A stretch of DNA of 64,000 nt, from NCBI RefSeq assembly GCF_913773725.1, contig NZ_CAJYGK010000053.1, positions 62,001-126,000 of the forward strand, given 5' to 3'. Positions 35,996 through 47,350 of the stretch are shown in pieces. This DNA comes from an uncultured Aquabacterium sp. GTDB taxonomy: Bacteria > Pseudomonadota > Gammaproteobacteria > Burkholderiales > Burkholderiaceae_C. The notes under the pieces are model-generated. The model searched no databases. It had not been told where the DNA came from and was given only the letters and a program-made list of their open reading frames with translations. Numbering within the stretch: position 1 is the stretch's first letter; each line of letters opens with the position of its first letter. The translations under genes were made by a program, and so were the position numbers.

Positions 35996-36589
35996 ATGAC
36001 CCTTGCTGCGCCCCCCACTGCCACCTTCCACCACATGCGCGACGGCACGCCCGAAGACTGGGCCGTGATCGCGCGCGAGTTCGGCGCCTACGCCCGCGAG
36101 CTGCCCGGCCGCGTGCTGACGCACCTGAAGCTGCTCGATGGCGACTTCGGCGGCTTCCCGGTTGACCGGCTCACGCACTGCCTGCAGACGGCCACGCTGG
36201 CCCACCGCGATGGGCAGGACGAGGAGTACGTGGTGTGCGCGCTGCTGCACGACATCGGCGACACGCTGGGCAGCTACAACCATGCGGACGTGGCGGCCGT
36301 CATCCTGCAGCCCTTCGTGAGCGAGGAAAACCACTGGATGGTGGCCCACCACGGCATCTTCCAGGGCTACTACTTTTTCCACCACCTGGGCATGGACCGC
36401 AATCTGCGCGAGCGCTTCAAGGACCAGACCGAGCTCTACCGCCGCACCGCGCATTTCTGCGAGCGCTACGACGCGGCGGCCTTCGACCCCGAGGCCGAGA
36501 CGCTGCCCCTCGAGTTCTTCGAGCCCATGGTGCGGCGCGTGTTCGCGGCGCCGAAGCGCAGCCTGTATCAGCGCGCACTCGAAAGCTGA
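35996..36589 (+). CDS. HD-domain protein, predicted phosphohydrolase or oxygenase-like
   Basis: A 197-residue protein with an HD fold: His in DRLTHCLQTA, the HD pair in ALLHDIGDTLGSYNHAD and later His residues in HHGIFQGYYFFHHLG. The pattern resembles the small stand-alone HD proteins grouped with PhnZ-type enzymes rather than signalling HD-GYP. These bind two metals; either phosphomonoester hydrolysis or mixed-valent di-iron oxygenation is possible and the sequence does not decide. ATG 35996 was chosen as the first with family-like sequence after it. Spacing to the MazG-like gene is 74 bases. Confidence 0.8.
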   Translation: MTLAAPPTATFHHMRDGTPEDWAVIAREFGAYARELPGRVLTHLKLLDGDFGGFPVDRLTHCLQTATLAHRDGQDEEYVVCALLHDIGDTLGSYNHADVAAVILQPFVSEENHWMVAHHGIFQGYYFFHHLGMDRNLRERFKDQTELYRRTAHFCERYDAAAFDPEAETLPLEFFEPMVRRVFAAPKRSLYQRALES

Positions 36590-36681
36590 GCCTGCCCGCG
36601 CCTCGTCCTGAGGCGGGTGGAAGCTCGGCAGGCATCCGGTTTGCCGGACGACGGGATCCTGAACCCTTCAGAGGAGCCGTC

Positions 36682-37827
36682 ATGTCCCTGTCCCCTCTCA
36701 CGCGTGGATCCGTGCGCGGATCCGTCCCGGTCGCCCGCCTGCACGATGCGGCAGCCGCCCTTCAGCCGGCGGCGCGGTCGGTACGCCGTGCGGCTGCGCG
36801 GCCGTCCACCTGGGCTGTGGCGCTGGGGGCCATGGCCGCCCTGGGAGCCAGCGCCTGGTACGTGAACCGCCAGCGCACGCGGGTGGAAGCCGAGAACCCG
36901 CCGACCGGGCACTTCGTCGAAGTGGACGGTGTGCGCCTGCACTACACCCGGCATGGCGACCCGGCTGCGCCGCCGCTGGTGCTGCTGCACGGCATGGGCA
37001 TGATGGGTCAGGAGATGGAGATGAGCGGGCTGGTGGAGCGCGCCGCTCGGCAGTATCACGTGTTCGTGTTCGACCGCCCGGGCTACGGGCACAGCACCCG
37101 CCCGTCCGGCCGCCTTTACACACCCGATGAGCAGGCCCGGCTGTTCTTGCAGGCGCTGACCTTGCTGGGCGTGCACCGTCCCGTGGTGCTCGCCCATTCC
37201 TGGGCCACGCTGGTGGCGGTGGCCATGGCGGAGCAGGCGCCGAGCGAGCTCAAGGGCCTGGTGCTGGTGGGCGGCTACTACACGCCCGCGCCACGCTTCG
37301 ACGTGCTGATCAACAGCTTGCCGGCCCTGCCCTTGCTGGGGCCGCTGATGGCGAACACCTTGTCGCCGCTGTTGTCGCGGGCGATCTGGGGGCCGACGAT
37401 GTGGCGCGTGTTCTCACCCGGCGACAGCGCGGTGCGTCGGGATTTCAACGCGCGCTACCCGAAGTGGATGACGTTGCGCCCGCTGTCGATCCAGACCGCG
37501 GCAGCCGAGGCCGCGATGCTGATCCCGTCGTCTGTCGTGCAGCGTGCGCGGCACAGCCGCCTTCAAGTGCCCGTGGTGCTGGTGGCGGGGGAACACGACC
37601 GGCTCATCACCTCCGGCTGGCATTCAAAGCGCGTGCAGGACCGCCTGCCGCAGTCCCGGCTGCACATCGTGCCGGGGGCCGGCCACATGGTGCATCACAC
37701 CGATCCCGATGCCGTGTTCGACGCCGTGCGCGAGGTGTCGTCGCTGGTCACGCCCGACACGCCGGTGGACCTGGCCGCGCCCGCCCGTGTGGCCCCCGAA
37801 GACATCGGCTTGCAGCCGGCCGCCTGA
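36682..37827 (+). CDS. Membrane-anchored alpha/beta hydrolase
   Basis: A 381-residue protein with an N-terminal basic leader and one membrane segment (TWAVALGAMAALGASAWYV), then an alpha/beta hydrolase domain from about residue 75: VLLHGMGMMG (oxyanion hole), DRPGYGHS, the nucleophile elbow AHSWAT (Ser in place of the usual G-x-S-x-G frame with both Gly replaced by Ala), Asp in GEHDRL and His in GAGHMVHH. The triad is therefore complete. Substrate unknown; esters, epoxides or lactones are possible. GAGGAG lies 6 bases before ATG 36682. The 92 bases upstream contain a nested GC-rich hairpin that could end the HD-gene transcript. Confidence 0.82.
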   Translation: MSLSPLTRGSVRGSVPVARLHDAAAALQPAARSVRRAAARPSTWAVALGAMAALGASAWYVNRQRTRVEAENPPTGHFVEVDGVRLHYTRHGDPAAPPLVLLHGMGMMGQEMEMSGLVERAARQYHVFVFDRPGYGHSTRPSGRLYTPDEQARLFLQALTLLGVHRPVVLAHSWATLVAVAMAEQAPSELKGLVLVGGYYTPAPRFDVLINSLPALPLLGPLMANTLSPLLSRAIWGPTMWRVFSPGDSAVRRDFNARYPKWMTLRPLSIQTAAAEAAMLIPSSVVQRARHSRLQVPVVLVAGEHDRLITSGWHSKRVQDRLPQSRLHIVPGAGHMVHHTDPDAVFDAVREVSSLVTPDTPVDLAAPARVAPEDIGLQPAA

Positions 37828-37849
37828 GCGGAGGTGCGATGATCGCGGC

Positions 37850-38128
37850 ATGAGCATCGTCGTCTACTGGTTGAGCGAGCAAGGCCCGGGCGTGCAGGGC
37901 TTTGCGGATGGGGAACTGTCCGAGGCGCTGGCCTTTGCCGAAGCGCAGCGCAAGGCGCGCAGTGCCGAGGGCCAGCCCCTGCACCGCCACGTGGTCATCA
38001 GCACCGAGCTGGGCGACCACGTCGGCCTCGCGGGCGTCAGCGACGAACGCCCGGCCGACTACAGCTGGACCAAATCGCACCGGGGCGGCCCGCCCGACAA
38101 GGGCAATCCGCCGAAGACCCTGGCTTGA
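37850..38128 (+). CDS. Small conserved-looking hypothetical protein
   Basis: A 92-residue soluble protein beginning MSIVVYWLSEQ, with a mixed alpha/beta pattern and a Gly/Pro-rich basic tail (HRGGPPDKGNPPK). It starts 22 bases after the hydrolase gene with GGAGG about 15 bases upstream. I do not recognise a family; coding bias and length suggest a real gene. It converges on the YbaK gene. Confidence 0.6.
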   Translation: MSIVVYWLSEQGPGVQGFADGELSEALAFAEAQRKARSAEGQPLHRHVVISTELGDHVGLAGVSDERPADYSWTKSHRGGPPDKGNPPKTLA

Positions 38129-38138
38129 TCGCCGGGCG

Positions 38139-38645
38139 TCAGCGCACCGTCACATCCACCACGGGCGCCTGCGTCCACGCCACCAGGTCGGCCAGCGTCA
38201 GCTTGAAGACCGCGTTGGGGTGGCCGGCCGCCGCCCAGATCACATCGAAGCGGCCCAGCTCTTCATCGAGCAGCACCACCGGCGGTTCGACATGCCCCAG
38301 CGGCGACACCCCACCGATCGTGAAGCCCGTGCGCGCCTTCACGAACTCGGCATTCGCGCGGCCCAGCGACTGGCCCGCACCGCACACCAGCGCCTGCACC
38401 TTGTGCTCGTCGACCCGGCGGTCGCCGCTGGTCACGACCAGCACGGCGCGGTCATCAGGCTTGAGGCGAAAGATGATGCTCTTGGCGATCTGACCCAGCG
38501 ACACGCCCAGCGCATCGGCCGCCTGCTGCGCGGTGTGCGCGGCGTCGTCGAGCGCGATCGGCAGATGGGGGTGGCCCAGGGTTTCAAGCAGCGTGCACAC
38601 GCGGCGCACGCTGTCGGACAGGGGTTTGACTTCGGCTCCACACAT
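38139..38645 (-). CDS. YbaK/EbsC-type aminoacyl-tRNA deacylase
   Basis: A 168-residue protein with the YbaK/ProX editing fold: [23 protein letters not shown], the substrate Lys in that segment, [16 protein letters not shown], and [12 protein letters not shown] near residues 120-132, the family's signature Gly loop. Such enzymes hydrolyse mischarged tRNA such as Cys-tRNA(Pro) or Ala-tRNA(Pro). ATG 38645 (MCGAEV) gives the normal family length; an upstream in-frame ATG at 38699 adds 18 residues that look non-coding. It diverges from the alaC gene. Confidence 0.88.
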   Translation of the reverse strand: MCGAEVKPLSDSVRRVCTLLETLGHPHLPIALDDAAHTAQQAADALGVSLGQIAKSIIFRLKPDDRAVLVVTSGDRRVDEHKVQALVCGAGQSLGRANAEFVKARTGFTIGGVSPLGHVEPPVVLLDEELGRFDVIWAAAGHPNAVFKLTLADLVAWTQAPVVDVTVR

Positions 38646-38754
38646 GCGGGGGATTATCGCTGCCAGCACTTCGGCTAGGATGGCTGCGGGCTGCGCCACA
38701 TTGCGCGGTCACGTCGCTCGGACGGTTCCGGGCGCTCACGTGAAAGACCACACC

Positions 38755-39963
38755 ATGTCCTCTCTGACGGGCAAGCGCCGCTTTGCGCGCATCGACCGCC
38801 TTCCCCCCTACGTCTTCAACATCACGGCCGAACTCAAGCTGGCCGCCCGCCGCCGCGGGGAAGACATCATCGACATGAGCATGGGCAACCCCGACGGGGC
38901 CACGCCAATGCACATCGTCGCCAAGCTCACCGAAGTGGCCCAGCGGCCCGACACCCACGGCTACTCGGCCTCGAAGGGCATCCCGCGTCTGCGCCGCGCG
39001 ATCTCGCACTGGTACAAGGACCGCTACGACGTCGACATCGATGCCGACAAGGAGGCCATCGTCACCATCGGCTCGAAAGAAGGCCTGGCGCACCTGATGC
39101 TGGCGACGCTGGACCGCGGCGACACCGTGCTCGTGCCCGACCCGTCGTACCCCATTCACATCTATGGCGCCGTGATCGCCGGGGCCGACATCCGCTCGGT
39201 GCCGCTGGTGCCGGGCGTGGACTTCTTTGCCGAACTGGAAAAGGCCATCCGCGGCAGCTACCCCAAGCCGAAGATGATGATCCTCGGCTTCCCATCCAAT
39301 CCGACGGCGCAGTGCGTGGAGCTGGATTTCTTCGAGCGCGTGGTGGCGCTGGCGAAGAAGCACGACATCTTCGTCGTGCACGACCTGGCCTATGCCGACA
39401 TCGTCTACGACGGCTGGACGGCCCCGTCGATCATGCAGGTGCCCGGCGCCAAGGACATCGCGGTCGAGTTCTTCACGCTCAGCAAGAGCTACAACATGGC
39501 GGGCTGGCGCATCGGCTTCATGGTCGGCAACCCGGATCTGGTGGCCGCACTGGCTCGCATCAAGAGCTACCACGACTACGGCACCTTCACGCCGCTGCAG
39601 GTGGCTGCCATTGCCGCGCTGGAAGGCGATCAGCAGTGCGTGAAGGACATCGCCGCGCAGTACCAGAAGCGCCGCGACGTGCTGGTCAAGGGGCTGCACG
39701 AGGCGGGCTGGATGGTCGACAAGCCGAAGGCTTCGATGTACATCTGGGCGAAGATCCCCGAGGCCTACCAGCACCTGGGCTCGATCGAGTTCGCGCGCCA
39801 GATGCTGGAGAAGGCCAAGGTGTGCGTGTCACCCGGCATCGGCTTCGGTGACCACGGCGACGACCATGTGCGGTTTGCGCTGATCGAAAACGAATCGCGC
39901 ATCCGCCAGGCCATCCGTGGCATCAAGACGATGTTCAAGGCCGACGGGGTGACGCCGGCCTGA
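38755..39963 (+). CDS. alaC: Alanine-synthesising aminotransferase (AlaC type)
   Basis: A 402-residue class I/II PLP aminotransferase. The N-terminus [20 protein letters not shown] is nearly diagnostic for AlaC. Further landmarks are [19 protein letters not shown], the PLP-ring Asp in [10 protein letters not shown], the Schiff-base Lys in [12 protein letters not shown] and the carboxylate-binding Arg in HVRFALIEN. In E. coli AlaC makes alanine from pyruvate and glutamate. In many Burkholderiales this gene precedes hom and thrC; here it is followed by a hairpin and the converging lipase gene, so that linkage is lost. Confidence 0.9.
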   Translation: MSSLTGKRRFARIDRLPPYVFNITAELKLAARRRGEDIIDMSMGNPDGATPMHIVAKLTEVAQRPDTHGYSASKGIPRLRRAISHWYKDRYDVDIDADKEAIVTIGSKEGLAHLMLATLDRGDTVLVPDPSYPIHIYGAVIAGADIRSVPLVPGVDFFAELEKAIRGSYPKPKMMILGFPSNPTAQCVELDFFERVVALAKKHDIFVVHDLAYADIVYDGWTAPSIMQVPGAKDIAVEFFTLSKSYNMAGWRIGFMVGNPDLVAALARIKSYHDYGTFTPLQVAAIAALEGDQQCVKDIAAQYQKRRDVLVKGLHEAGWMVDKPKASMYIWAKIPEAYQHLGSIEFARQMLEKAKVCVSPGIGFGDHGDDHVRFALIENESRIRQAIRGIKTMFKADGVTPA

Positions 39964-39982
39964 CCTCGCGCCAGGCCGGCGT
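39952..39982. terminator. Hairpin between converging alaC and lipase genes
   Basis: ACGCCGGCCTG (39952-39962) and CAGGCCGGCGT (39972-39982) form a perfect 11-bp stem with a 9-base loop across the alaC stop, just before the lipase stop at 39991. It has no T-run on either side, but its position fits a shared, possibly Rho-assisted, transcription end. Confidence 0.55.
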
Positions 39983-39990
39983 GTGCGGGC

Positions 39991-41908
<1,918 letters not shown>

Positions 41909-42059
41909 GCGGGTGTGGGCGTGGTACGGTGCGTCACCGGCTATTCAGCCCCAGGCGGGCGCCCCCGCACATCAGGCAAAGTCCCTGGATCCGGGGCGCT
42001 TGGCACCAGGTTTTGGTGCATGCTGGCGTGATCGGCAGAAAAAAGACGAGGTGGGTTGA

Positions 42060-42650
42060 ATGAAGATCGATAAGGTGGCGCTGGTGGGACGGCATGTGCG
42101 GCTGGAGCCGCTGGTGGCCTCTCACCTGCCCGGTCTTGCGCTGGCGATCGAAGACGGGCGTTTGTGGGAACTGCCCTTCACCTTTGTGCCGCCCCCGGCG
42201 GAGGTGGCGGGCCTGCTGGCAAACGCCGAGGCGGCGTTCGCCGCAGGGCGCGAACTGGCCTTTGCCACGGTGGACGCGGCCACAGGCCGTGTGGTGGGCA
42301 GCACGCGCTTTCGCAACATCGAGGCGGCCCACCGCCGCGTCGAGATCGGCTTCACGTTCCTGGCCGCGTCGGCCCAGCGCACGGCGATCAACACCGAGGC
42401 AAAGTGCCTGATGCTGACCCACGCCTTCGAGGTGTGGGGCTGCAACCGGGTCGAACTCCTGACCGACGAGCGCAACACGCGGTCGCGTCAGGCCATCGCG
42501 CGGCTGGGCGCGGTTCAGGAAGGGCTGCTGCGCAGCCACATGGTCATGCGCGACGGCTTTGTGCGCAACTCGGTGATCTTCAGCATCACCGCCGCCGAGT
42601 GGCCGCAGGTCAAGGCCGGCCTGGAAGCGAAGATGGCACTCAGGTCATGA
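42060..42650 (+). CDS. GNAT-family N-acetyltransferase (RimJ/RimL-like)
   Basis: A 196-residue protein of the RimJ/RimL-like GNAT group: VRLEPLVASHLPGLALAI at the N-terminus, IGFTFLAASAQRTAINTEAK (acetyl-CoA loop and following helix) and NRVELLTDERNTRSRQAIARLGAVQEG, where the last part is the typical strand-helix that binds the cofactor. The acceptor amine is unknown. Its last 11 bases overlap the end of the converging chrA gene. Confidence 0.85.
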   Translation: MKIDKVALVGRHVRLEPLVASHLPGLALAIEDGRLWELPFTFVPPPAEVAGLLANAEAAFAAGRELAFATVDAATGRVVGSTRFRNIEAAHRRVEIGFTFLAASAQRTAINTEAKCLMLTHAFEVWGCNRVELLTDERNTRSRQAIARLGAVQEGLLRSHMVMRDGFVRNSVIFSITAAEWPQVKAGLEAKMALRS

Positions 42651-43995
42651 GCCCGGGCAGCAGGCGCACGACCAGCCCGGCTGCCGCCGACACCAGCACC
42701 ACCTTGATCACGCTGGTCTGAAAGCGGATCAACGCCACGGCCGCCAGCACCCCGATGACCGCGGCGGGCCATTCGAACGGGCCCGACCAGCCTGCCGGCC
42801 ACAGCACGTGCCACCCAAAGAACAGCGCCAGGTTCACGATGACGCCGACGACCGCGGCGGTGATGCCGGTCAGCGGCGCGGTGAAGGCGAGCTTGCCGTG
42901 CGTGGACTCGATGAAGGGCGCGCCGAGGAAGATGAAGCAGAACGACGGCAGGAAGGTGAACAGCGTGACCACGCAGGCGGCCGCGATGCCGGCCAGCGGC
43001 AGGGCGTCGGGGCCGAACAGGGCGTGGGTCCAGCCGCCGACGAAGCCGACGTAGGACACCACCATGATGAGCGGCCCCGGCGTGGTCTCGCCCAACGCCA
43101 GGCCATCGATCATCTGCCCGGCGGTGAGCCATTGGAAGTGGTCGACCGCACCCTGATAGACGTAAGGCAGCACCGCATACGCACCGCCGAAGGTCAGCAG
43201 CGCTGCCTTGGTGAAGAACCAGGCCATCTGCGTGAGCACGGCCTGCCAGCCGAGCAGCAGCGTCAGCGCGCCCATGCCGAGGGCCCACAGGCCGAGGCCT
43301 GCCGCCAGCACCCGCGCAAAGCGCGCCCAGGTGAAGCGGGCATGGCTCGGCACGGGCGTCGTGTCGTCGATGACGGCCGGTGCGTGAGGCCCACCGGCCT
43401 GTCCGTGGCCCGCGCTGGCGGTGAAGGCGGCGGGGGCCACCCGCCCGCCCAGGTGGCCGATCAGGCCAGCCGCGATCACGATCAGGGGGAAAGGCAGGCC
43501 GGCGGCGAAGATGGCGACGAAGGCCGCGGCCGCGATGCCCCACAACCAGGCGTTGCGCAGGGTGCGTTTGCCGATGCGCACCGCGGCCGAGACCACGATG
43601 GCGGTGACGGCCGGCTTGATGCCGTACAGGGCTGCGGCCACCGCCGGCACATGCCCCCACGCCAGGTAGACCCACGACAGCGCGATCAGGATCAGCAAGG
43701 ACGGCAGCACGAAGAGCCCGCCTGCGACGAGGCCGCCCCAGGTGCGGTGCATCAGCCAGCCGATGTAGGTTGCGAGCTGCTGGGCCTCGGGGCCGGGCAG
43801 CACCATGCAGTAGTTCAGTGCATGCAGAAAGCGCCGCTCGGAGATCCAGCGCCGGCGCTCCACCAGGTCGTCGTGCATCAGCGCGATCTGGCCCGCCGGG
43901 CCACCGAAGCTCAGAAATCCCAGCCGCAGCCAGTAGGCCACGGCTTCGCGGAAGGTGGGTGGAGCGGGTGGTGTGGCGGGCGGCATGGGCGTCAT
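42640..43995 (-). CDS. chrA: Chromate transporter (ChrA family, two-domain form)
   Basis: A 451-residue inner-membrane protein with two CHR domains in tandem. The first begins FREAVAYWLRLGFLSFGGPAGQIALMHDDLVERRRW and contains LNYCMVLPGPEAQQLATYIGW; the second repeats the FTKAALLTFGGAYAVLPYVYQ and ALGETTPGPLIMV elements. Characterised members export chromate using the proton motive force. Start is ATG 43995 or 43986. It stands alone; no chrB regulator is near. Confidence 0.9.
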   Translation of the reverse strand: MTPMPPATPPAPPTFREAVAYWLRLGFLSFGGPAGQIALMHDDLVERRRWISERRFLHALNYCMVLPGPEAQQLATYIGWLMHRTWGGLVAGGLFVLPSLLILIALSWVYLAWGHVPAVAAALYGIKPAVTAIVVSAAVRIGKRTLRNAWLWGIAAAAFVAIFAAGLPFPLIVIAAGLIGHLGGRVAPAAFTASAGHGQAGGPHAPAVIDDTTPVPSHARFTWARFARVLAAGLGLWALGMGALTLLLGWQAVLTQMAWFFTKAALLTFGGAYAVLPYVYQGAVDHFQWLTAGQMIDGLALGETTPGPLIMVVSYVGFVGGWTHALFGPDALPLAGIAAACVVTLFTFLPSFCFIFLGAPFIESTHGKLAFTAPLTGITAAVVGVIVNLALFFGWHVLWPAGWSGPFEWPAAVIGVLAAVALIRFQTSVIKVVLVSAAAGLVVRLLPGLMT

Positions 43996-44032
43996 ACGCC
44001 GCCATTGTCGTCCCGCCGTGTGTCAGGGCGCA

Positions 44033-44848
44033 TCACGGCATCAGGGGGGCGGCCATGGCATGGGCCTCGACGCGCCGGAATGCCGCTGCCTGGTGGTCGA
44101 AGTCCCAGCGCTCGATGACGGCGTCGGTGGCCGAGCCCTGCCCCAGGCGGATCAGGTTGACGGAGTTGGGCGCGTGGCCGCGCACCCGGCGGGACACCGC
44201 GGTGCCTGCCTGGACGTTCCACACAGGTGCGGCAAAAGGCGCTGCGCCAGCGCGCGCGATCGGATGGATGGACGGCAGGTGGATGTGGCCGCTGAGCACC
44301 ACCTGCATGCCCGCCTCGGCCCAGCAGGACAGGGCGCGGGCATGGCCGCGCAGGAGGTTGCGTCGGTCCTGCGGCTGGGTCACCCACAGGGGCTGGTGCA
44401 CCACGACCACCCGGAGTTGGCCGGGCGTGCCGCGGCGCAGGCGGGCGGCCACGCGCTCCACCTGGGCGGCCGACACCTCACCGTGCTTGTGCCGCCATGC
44501 CCGTGTGGTGTTGACGCCGAGCACCAGCAGGTCGGGCAGGGACAGGCAGACATCGTCCGGGGGGCCGAACGCCCGGTGGTAGCGGCGGTAGGGATCGAGC
44601 AGGCGCGCCGGCAGGTTGAACAGCGGGATGTCGTGGTTGCCCGGGACGCAGACCGTGTGGCGCGGACGCAGGCGGGCATGGAAGCGCCGTGCGGCGTCGA
44701 ACTCGGCCCCGCGGGCACGCTGGGTGATGTCGCCCGACCAGACGAGCACCTCGGGTTGCTCTTGCGCCCACAAGGCGGCCAGGGCCTCGAGTGCTGCGGG
44801 GCACTCGGTCCCGAAGTGGGTGTCGGACATCTGCAGCAGCACCGGCAT
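44033..44848 (-). CDS. Calcineurin-like metallophosphoesterase
   Basis: A 271-residue enzyme with the full metallophosphoesterase set: SDTHFG (residues 8-13), SGDITQ, PGNHD, VVVHQPLW and SGHIHLP, giving the dinuclear metal ligands. It resembles the 3',5'-cyclic nucleotide/UDP-sugar type phosphoesterases, but the substrate cannot be read from sequence. Its start lies 7 bases after the stop of the lipid kinase gene on the same strand, so the two are probably co-transcribed. Confidence 0.87.
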   Translation of the reverse strand: MPVLLQMSDTHFGTECPAALEALAALWAQEQPEVLVWSGDITQRARGAEFDAARRFHARLRPRHTVCVPGNHDIPLFNLPARLLDPYRRYHRAFGPPDDVCLSLPDLLVLGVNTTRAWRHKHGEVSAAQVERVAARLRRGTPGQLRVVVVHQPLWVTQPQDRRNLLRGHARALSCWAEAGMQVVLSGHIHLPSIHPIARAGAAPFAAPVWNVQAGTAVSRRVRGHAPNSVNLIRLGQGSATDAVIERWDFDHQAAAFRRVEAHAMAAPLMP

Positions 44849-44855
44849 GCCGCCC

Positions 44856-45914
44856 TCATGCCGGCACGAGCAACTGCAGCCGCTGCGGCGCCACCGTGAA
44901 GCGCAGCGGGGTCTGCATGAAGGTGGTTTCGCCGTCCGTGGCGACCTTGAGTCGCCGTGGCTTGCGGGGCAGGCGCGGGCTGAGGGTCAGGGTGTGAAAC
45001 GGCAGGCAGGTCACGGCTTCCGCTTCGGCAAGCCGGCCGGCTGCACCGCGCAGCAGCAGACCGAGCATCTGCATGCGGCTCATGGGGGCCGTCATGATGG
45101 CCATCAGCTGGTCCTCACCGGGCTGTGCGGCTGCATCCAGCCCCAGTTGCTGGAGCTGCAGCGCGTTGTTGCCGACAAACAGGGTGGGGGTGACGACGGT
45201 CGTGGCCTGGCCATCCACCTCGAGCTGGATCACCCAGTTGCGATGCGGGCGCAGCACGGTCAGCAGGCCGGCCAGCATGGCGACCGGGCGGCTGCGCCCG
45301 AGCCGGCCCTTGATCTCCTCCCGGTCATCGAGCGCCCGCGCGTACAGTCCCATGCTGGCATTGACCAGGAAGGGCCGGCCGTTCACCAGGCCGACGCGCA
45401 CCGGCTGGATGCGGGCATTCAACAGCCCTTGCAGGGCGGCTTCGGTGTCGGTCGGAATGCCGTGAGCGCGGGCCACATAGTTGAACGTGCCTTGTGGCAA
45501 CACCCCGAACGGCAGACCGGTGGGCAGCACCAGTGCGGCCAGCGCGTTGACCGTGCCGTCCCCGCCGGCCGCCACCACGGCGCCGCCGCTGGCGCGTGCC
45601 GCATCGACGGCGCGCCGGCCGGCGCGCGCCAACTCGCGCGGGTGGCGCAGGGCGTGCAGTTCGTAGCGGCGGCCTGCCGCGTCCAGCACCTGGCGCAGCG
45701 TGGCCATGCAGTCCGCGCTGTCCGGGCGGCCCGAGCCCGGGTTCAGCACGATGTGCAGCGGGGCGTCGGACAGGAGGGCGGCACCGTCATCCGGCTGGGG
45801 CCACCCGCTGCCAGGAGCCCCACCCGACCCGAGCGGCTCGGCCGGCGTGCACGCCGGCGCCTGCGCCATTCGAGGCAGATCGGCGCGCAGCAGGGGAGGC
45901 GGTGTGACGGGCAT
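44856..45914 (-). CDS. Diacylglycerol kinase-family lipid kinase
   Basis: A protein of 352 residues from ATG 45914 (MPVTPPPLL). The DAGK catalytic domain shows IVLNPGSG, the nucleotide-binding AAGGDGTVNALAALV and LPQGTFNYVARAHGIP, a variant of the LPxGTxNDFA motif with Tyr-Val for Asp-Phe. The C-terminal beta-sandwich domain (FVGNNALQLQQLGLD) is complete. Such soluble proteins phosphorylate diacylglycerol or other lipids. The upstream in-frame ATG at 46004 would overlap the divergent arfB gene and is unlikely. The phosphoesterase gene follows at 7 bases. Confidence 0.87.
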   Translation of the reverse strand: MPVTPPPLLRADLPRMAQAPACTPAEPLGSGGAPGSGWPQPDDGAALLSDAPLHIVLNPGSGRPDSADCMATLRQVLDAAGRRYELHALRHPRELARAGRRAVDAARASGGAVVAAGGDGTVNALAALVLPTGLPFGVLPQGTFNYVARAHGIPTDTEAALQGLLNARIQPVRVGLVNGRPFLVNASMGLYARALDDREEIKGRLGRSRPVAMLAGLLTVLRPHRNWVIQLEVDGQATTVVTPTLFVGNNALQLQQLGLDAAAQPGEDQLMAIMTAPMSRMQMLGLLLRGAAGRLAEAEAVTCLPFHTLTLSPRLPRKPRRLKVATDGETTFMQTPLRFTVAPQRLQLLVPA

Positions 45915-45993
45915 CGGGGTTCCTGGGTGCACCCCCGGGCGGCAAACGGCATGCCCGCAGGCCGTCCTATGATGCCGATCCTGGAGAGCCCCC

Positions 45994-46392
45994 ATGTCGA
46001 CCACGGTTGCCCATCACGAAGTGGAGTTCATCGCCATCCGGGCGCAAGGCCCGGGCGGGCAGAACGTGAACAAGGTGTCGAACGCCGTGCACCTTCGCTT
46101 CGACGTGATGGCTTCCTCCCTGCCCGAGGCCATCAAGGCCCGGCTGCTGGCGCTGGGCGACCAGCGCATCAGCAAGGACGGGGTCATCGTGATCAAGGCG
46201 CAATCGGCCCGCAGCCTGGCCCAGAACAAGGCCGAAGCGCTGGCGCGCCTGGAAGCGATGGTGGCCGAAGCGAGCGTGGTGCAGAAGGCGCGCCGGGCCA
46301 CGCGGCCTACGCTGGGCTCGAAGCAGCGCCGCCTGAAGGGCAAGGCGGTGCGCGCCGAGGTCAAGGCCGGGCGCGGTAAGCTCACGTGGTGA
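45994..46392 (+). CDS. arfB: Alternative ribosome-rescue factor ArfB (YaeJ)
   Basis: A 132-residue peptidyl-tRNA hydrolase with the release-factor GGQ motif in [19 protein letters not shown] (residues 19-37) and a basic C-terminal tail ([20 protein letters not shown]) that enters the empty mRNA channel of stalled ribosomes. It rescues non-stop complexes without tmRNA. Diverges from the lipid kinase gene with 79 bases between starts and runs into the sirtuin gene 37 bases later. Confidence 0.93.
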   Translation: MSTTVAHHEVEFIAIRAQGPGGQNVNKVSNAVHLRFDVMASSLPEAIKARLLALGDQRISKDGVIVIKAQSARSLAQNKAEALARLEAMVAEASVVQKARRATRPTLGSKQRRLKGKAVRAEVKAGRGKLTW

Positions 46393-46429
46393 GGCCGCGG
46401 CCCCCGGGCATGCCGTCCGATCTCCCGTT

Positions 46430-47350
46430 GTGACGCAGACCGTTCCCATGGACCCCTCCGATCCGGACCCCACCCCGCCAGCGCCCGACCTTGCCGCGGC
46501 CCTGGACCATGCCGCCGAGTTGCTCGCCCAGGCCGACGCCCTGATCGTGGCGGCCGGTGCCGGCATGGGCATCGATTCAGGCCTGCCGGACTTCCGCGGC
46601 AACGAAGGCTTCTGGAAGGCCTACCCGGCGCTGGGCCGGGCCCGCATCGATTTCTACGGCGCCGCTTCGCCGGACACCTTTCATCGCCGCCCGGGGCTGG
46701 CCTGGGGCTTTTACGGCCATCGGCTGGCGTTGTACCGCGCCACCGCGCCGCATGCCGGCTTCGGCATCCTGAAACGCTGGGGCGAGGGCATGCTGCAGGG
46801 CGTGCGGGTGTTCACCAGCAATGTCGATGGCCAGTTTCAGAAGGCGGGGTTCGACGCGGAGGCCGTGCACGAGTGCCACGGCTCCATCCACCATCTGCAG
46901 TGCCTGGGCCCGTGCAGCGACGCCATCTGGCCGGCCGATGCCTTTGTGCCCGATGTGGACGACGACGCCTGCCTGCTGCGCAACGCGCCGCCCACCTGCC
47001 CGCGATGCGGTGGGTTGGCGCGCCCGAACATCCTGATGTTCGGGGATGGTGGCTGGGTGGATGACCGGGAGTCGGCCCAGTCCGATCGACTGCGACGTTG
47101 GCTGGCACAGGTCAGCCGCCCGGTGGTGGTGGAACTGGGCGCCGGCACGGCGGTACCGACGGTGCGCCGTTTCAGCCACGCCGTGGTGCAGCAACTGGGG
47201 GGGCGCCTGGTGCGCATCAACCTGCGCGAGCCAGCGGTGCCCAGCCCGCTGGACGTGGGCCTGCCCATGGGGGCCCTGGCCGCCCTGCAGGCACTCGATG
47301 CCCGCCTGGATCAGGCGACCCGTCGCCAGTCTGGTTTGGACGCGGACTGA
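46430..47350 (+). CDS. Sir2-family NAD-dependent deacylase-like protein
   Basis: A protein of about 306 residues with the sirtuin NAD fold: AAGAGMGIDSGLPDFRGNEGFW, TSNVDGQFQKAGF (the usual TQNxDGLH is altered), catalytic His in ECHGSIHHLQC, zinc cysteines in that segment and CPRCGG, and ARPNILMFGDGG. The C-terminal LGAGTAVPTVR and RINLREP follow the family. The changed NAD/substrate loop suggests a divergent branch rather than CobB. The start is GTG 46430 or ATG 46448. It ends in a 40-base overlap with a converging small gene. Confidence 0.85.
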   Translation: MTQTVPMDPSDPDPTPPAPDLAAALDHAAELLAQADALIVAAGAGMGIDSGLPDFRGNEGFWKAYPALGRARIDFYGAASPDTFHRRPGLAWGFYGHRLALYRATAPHAGFGILKRWGEGMLQGVRVFTSNVDGQFQKAGFDAEAVHECHGSIHHLQCLGPCSDAIWPADAFVPDVDDDACLLRNAPPTCPRCGGLARPNILMFGDGGWVDDRESAQSDRLRRWLAQVSRPVVVELGAGTAVPTVRRFSHAVVQQLGGRLVRINLREPAVPSPLDVGLPMGALAALQALDARLDQATRRQSGLDAD

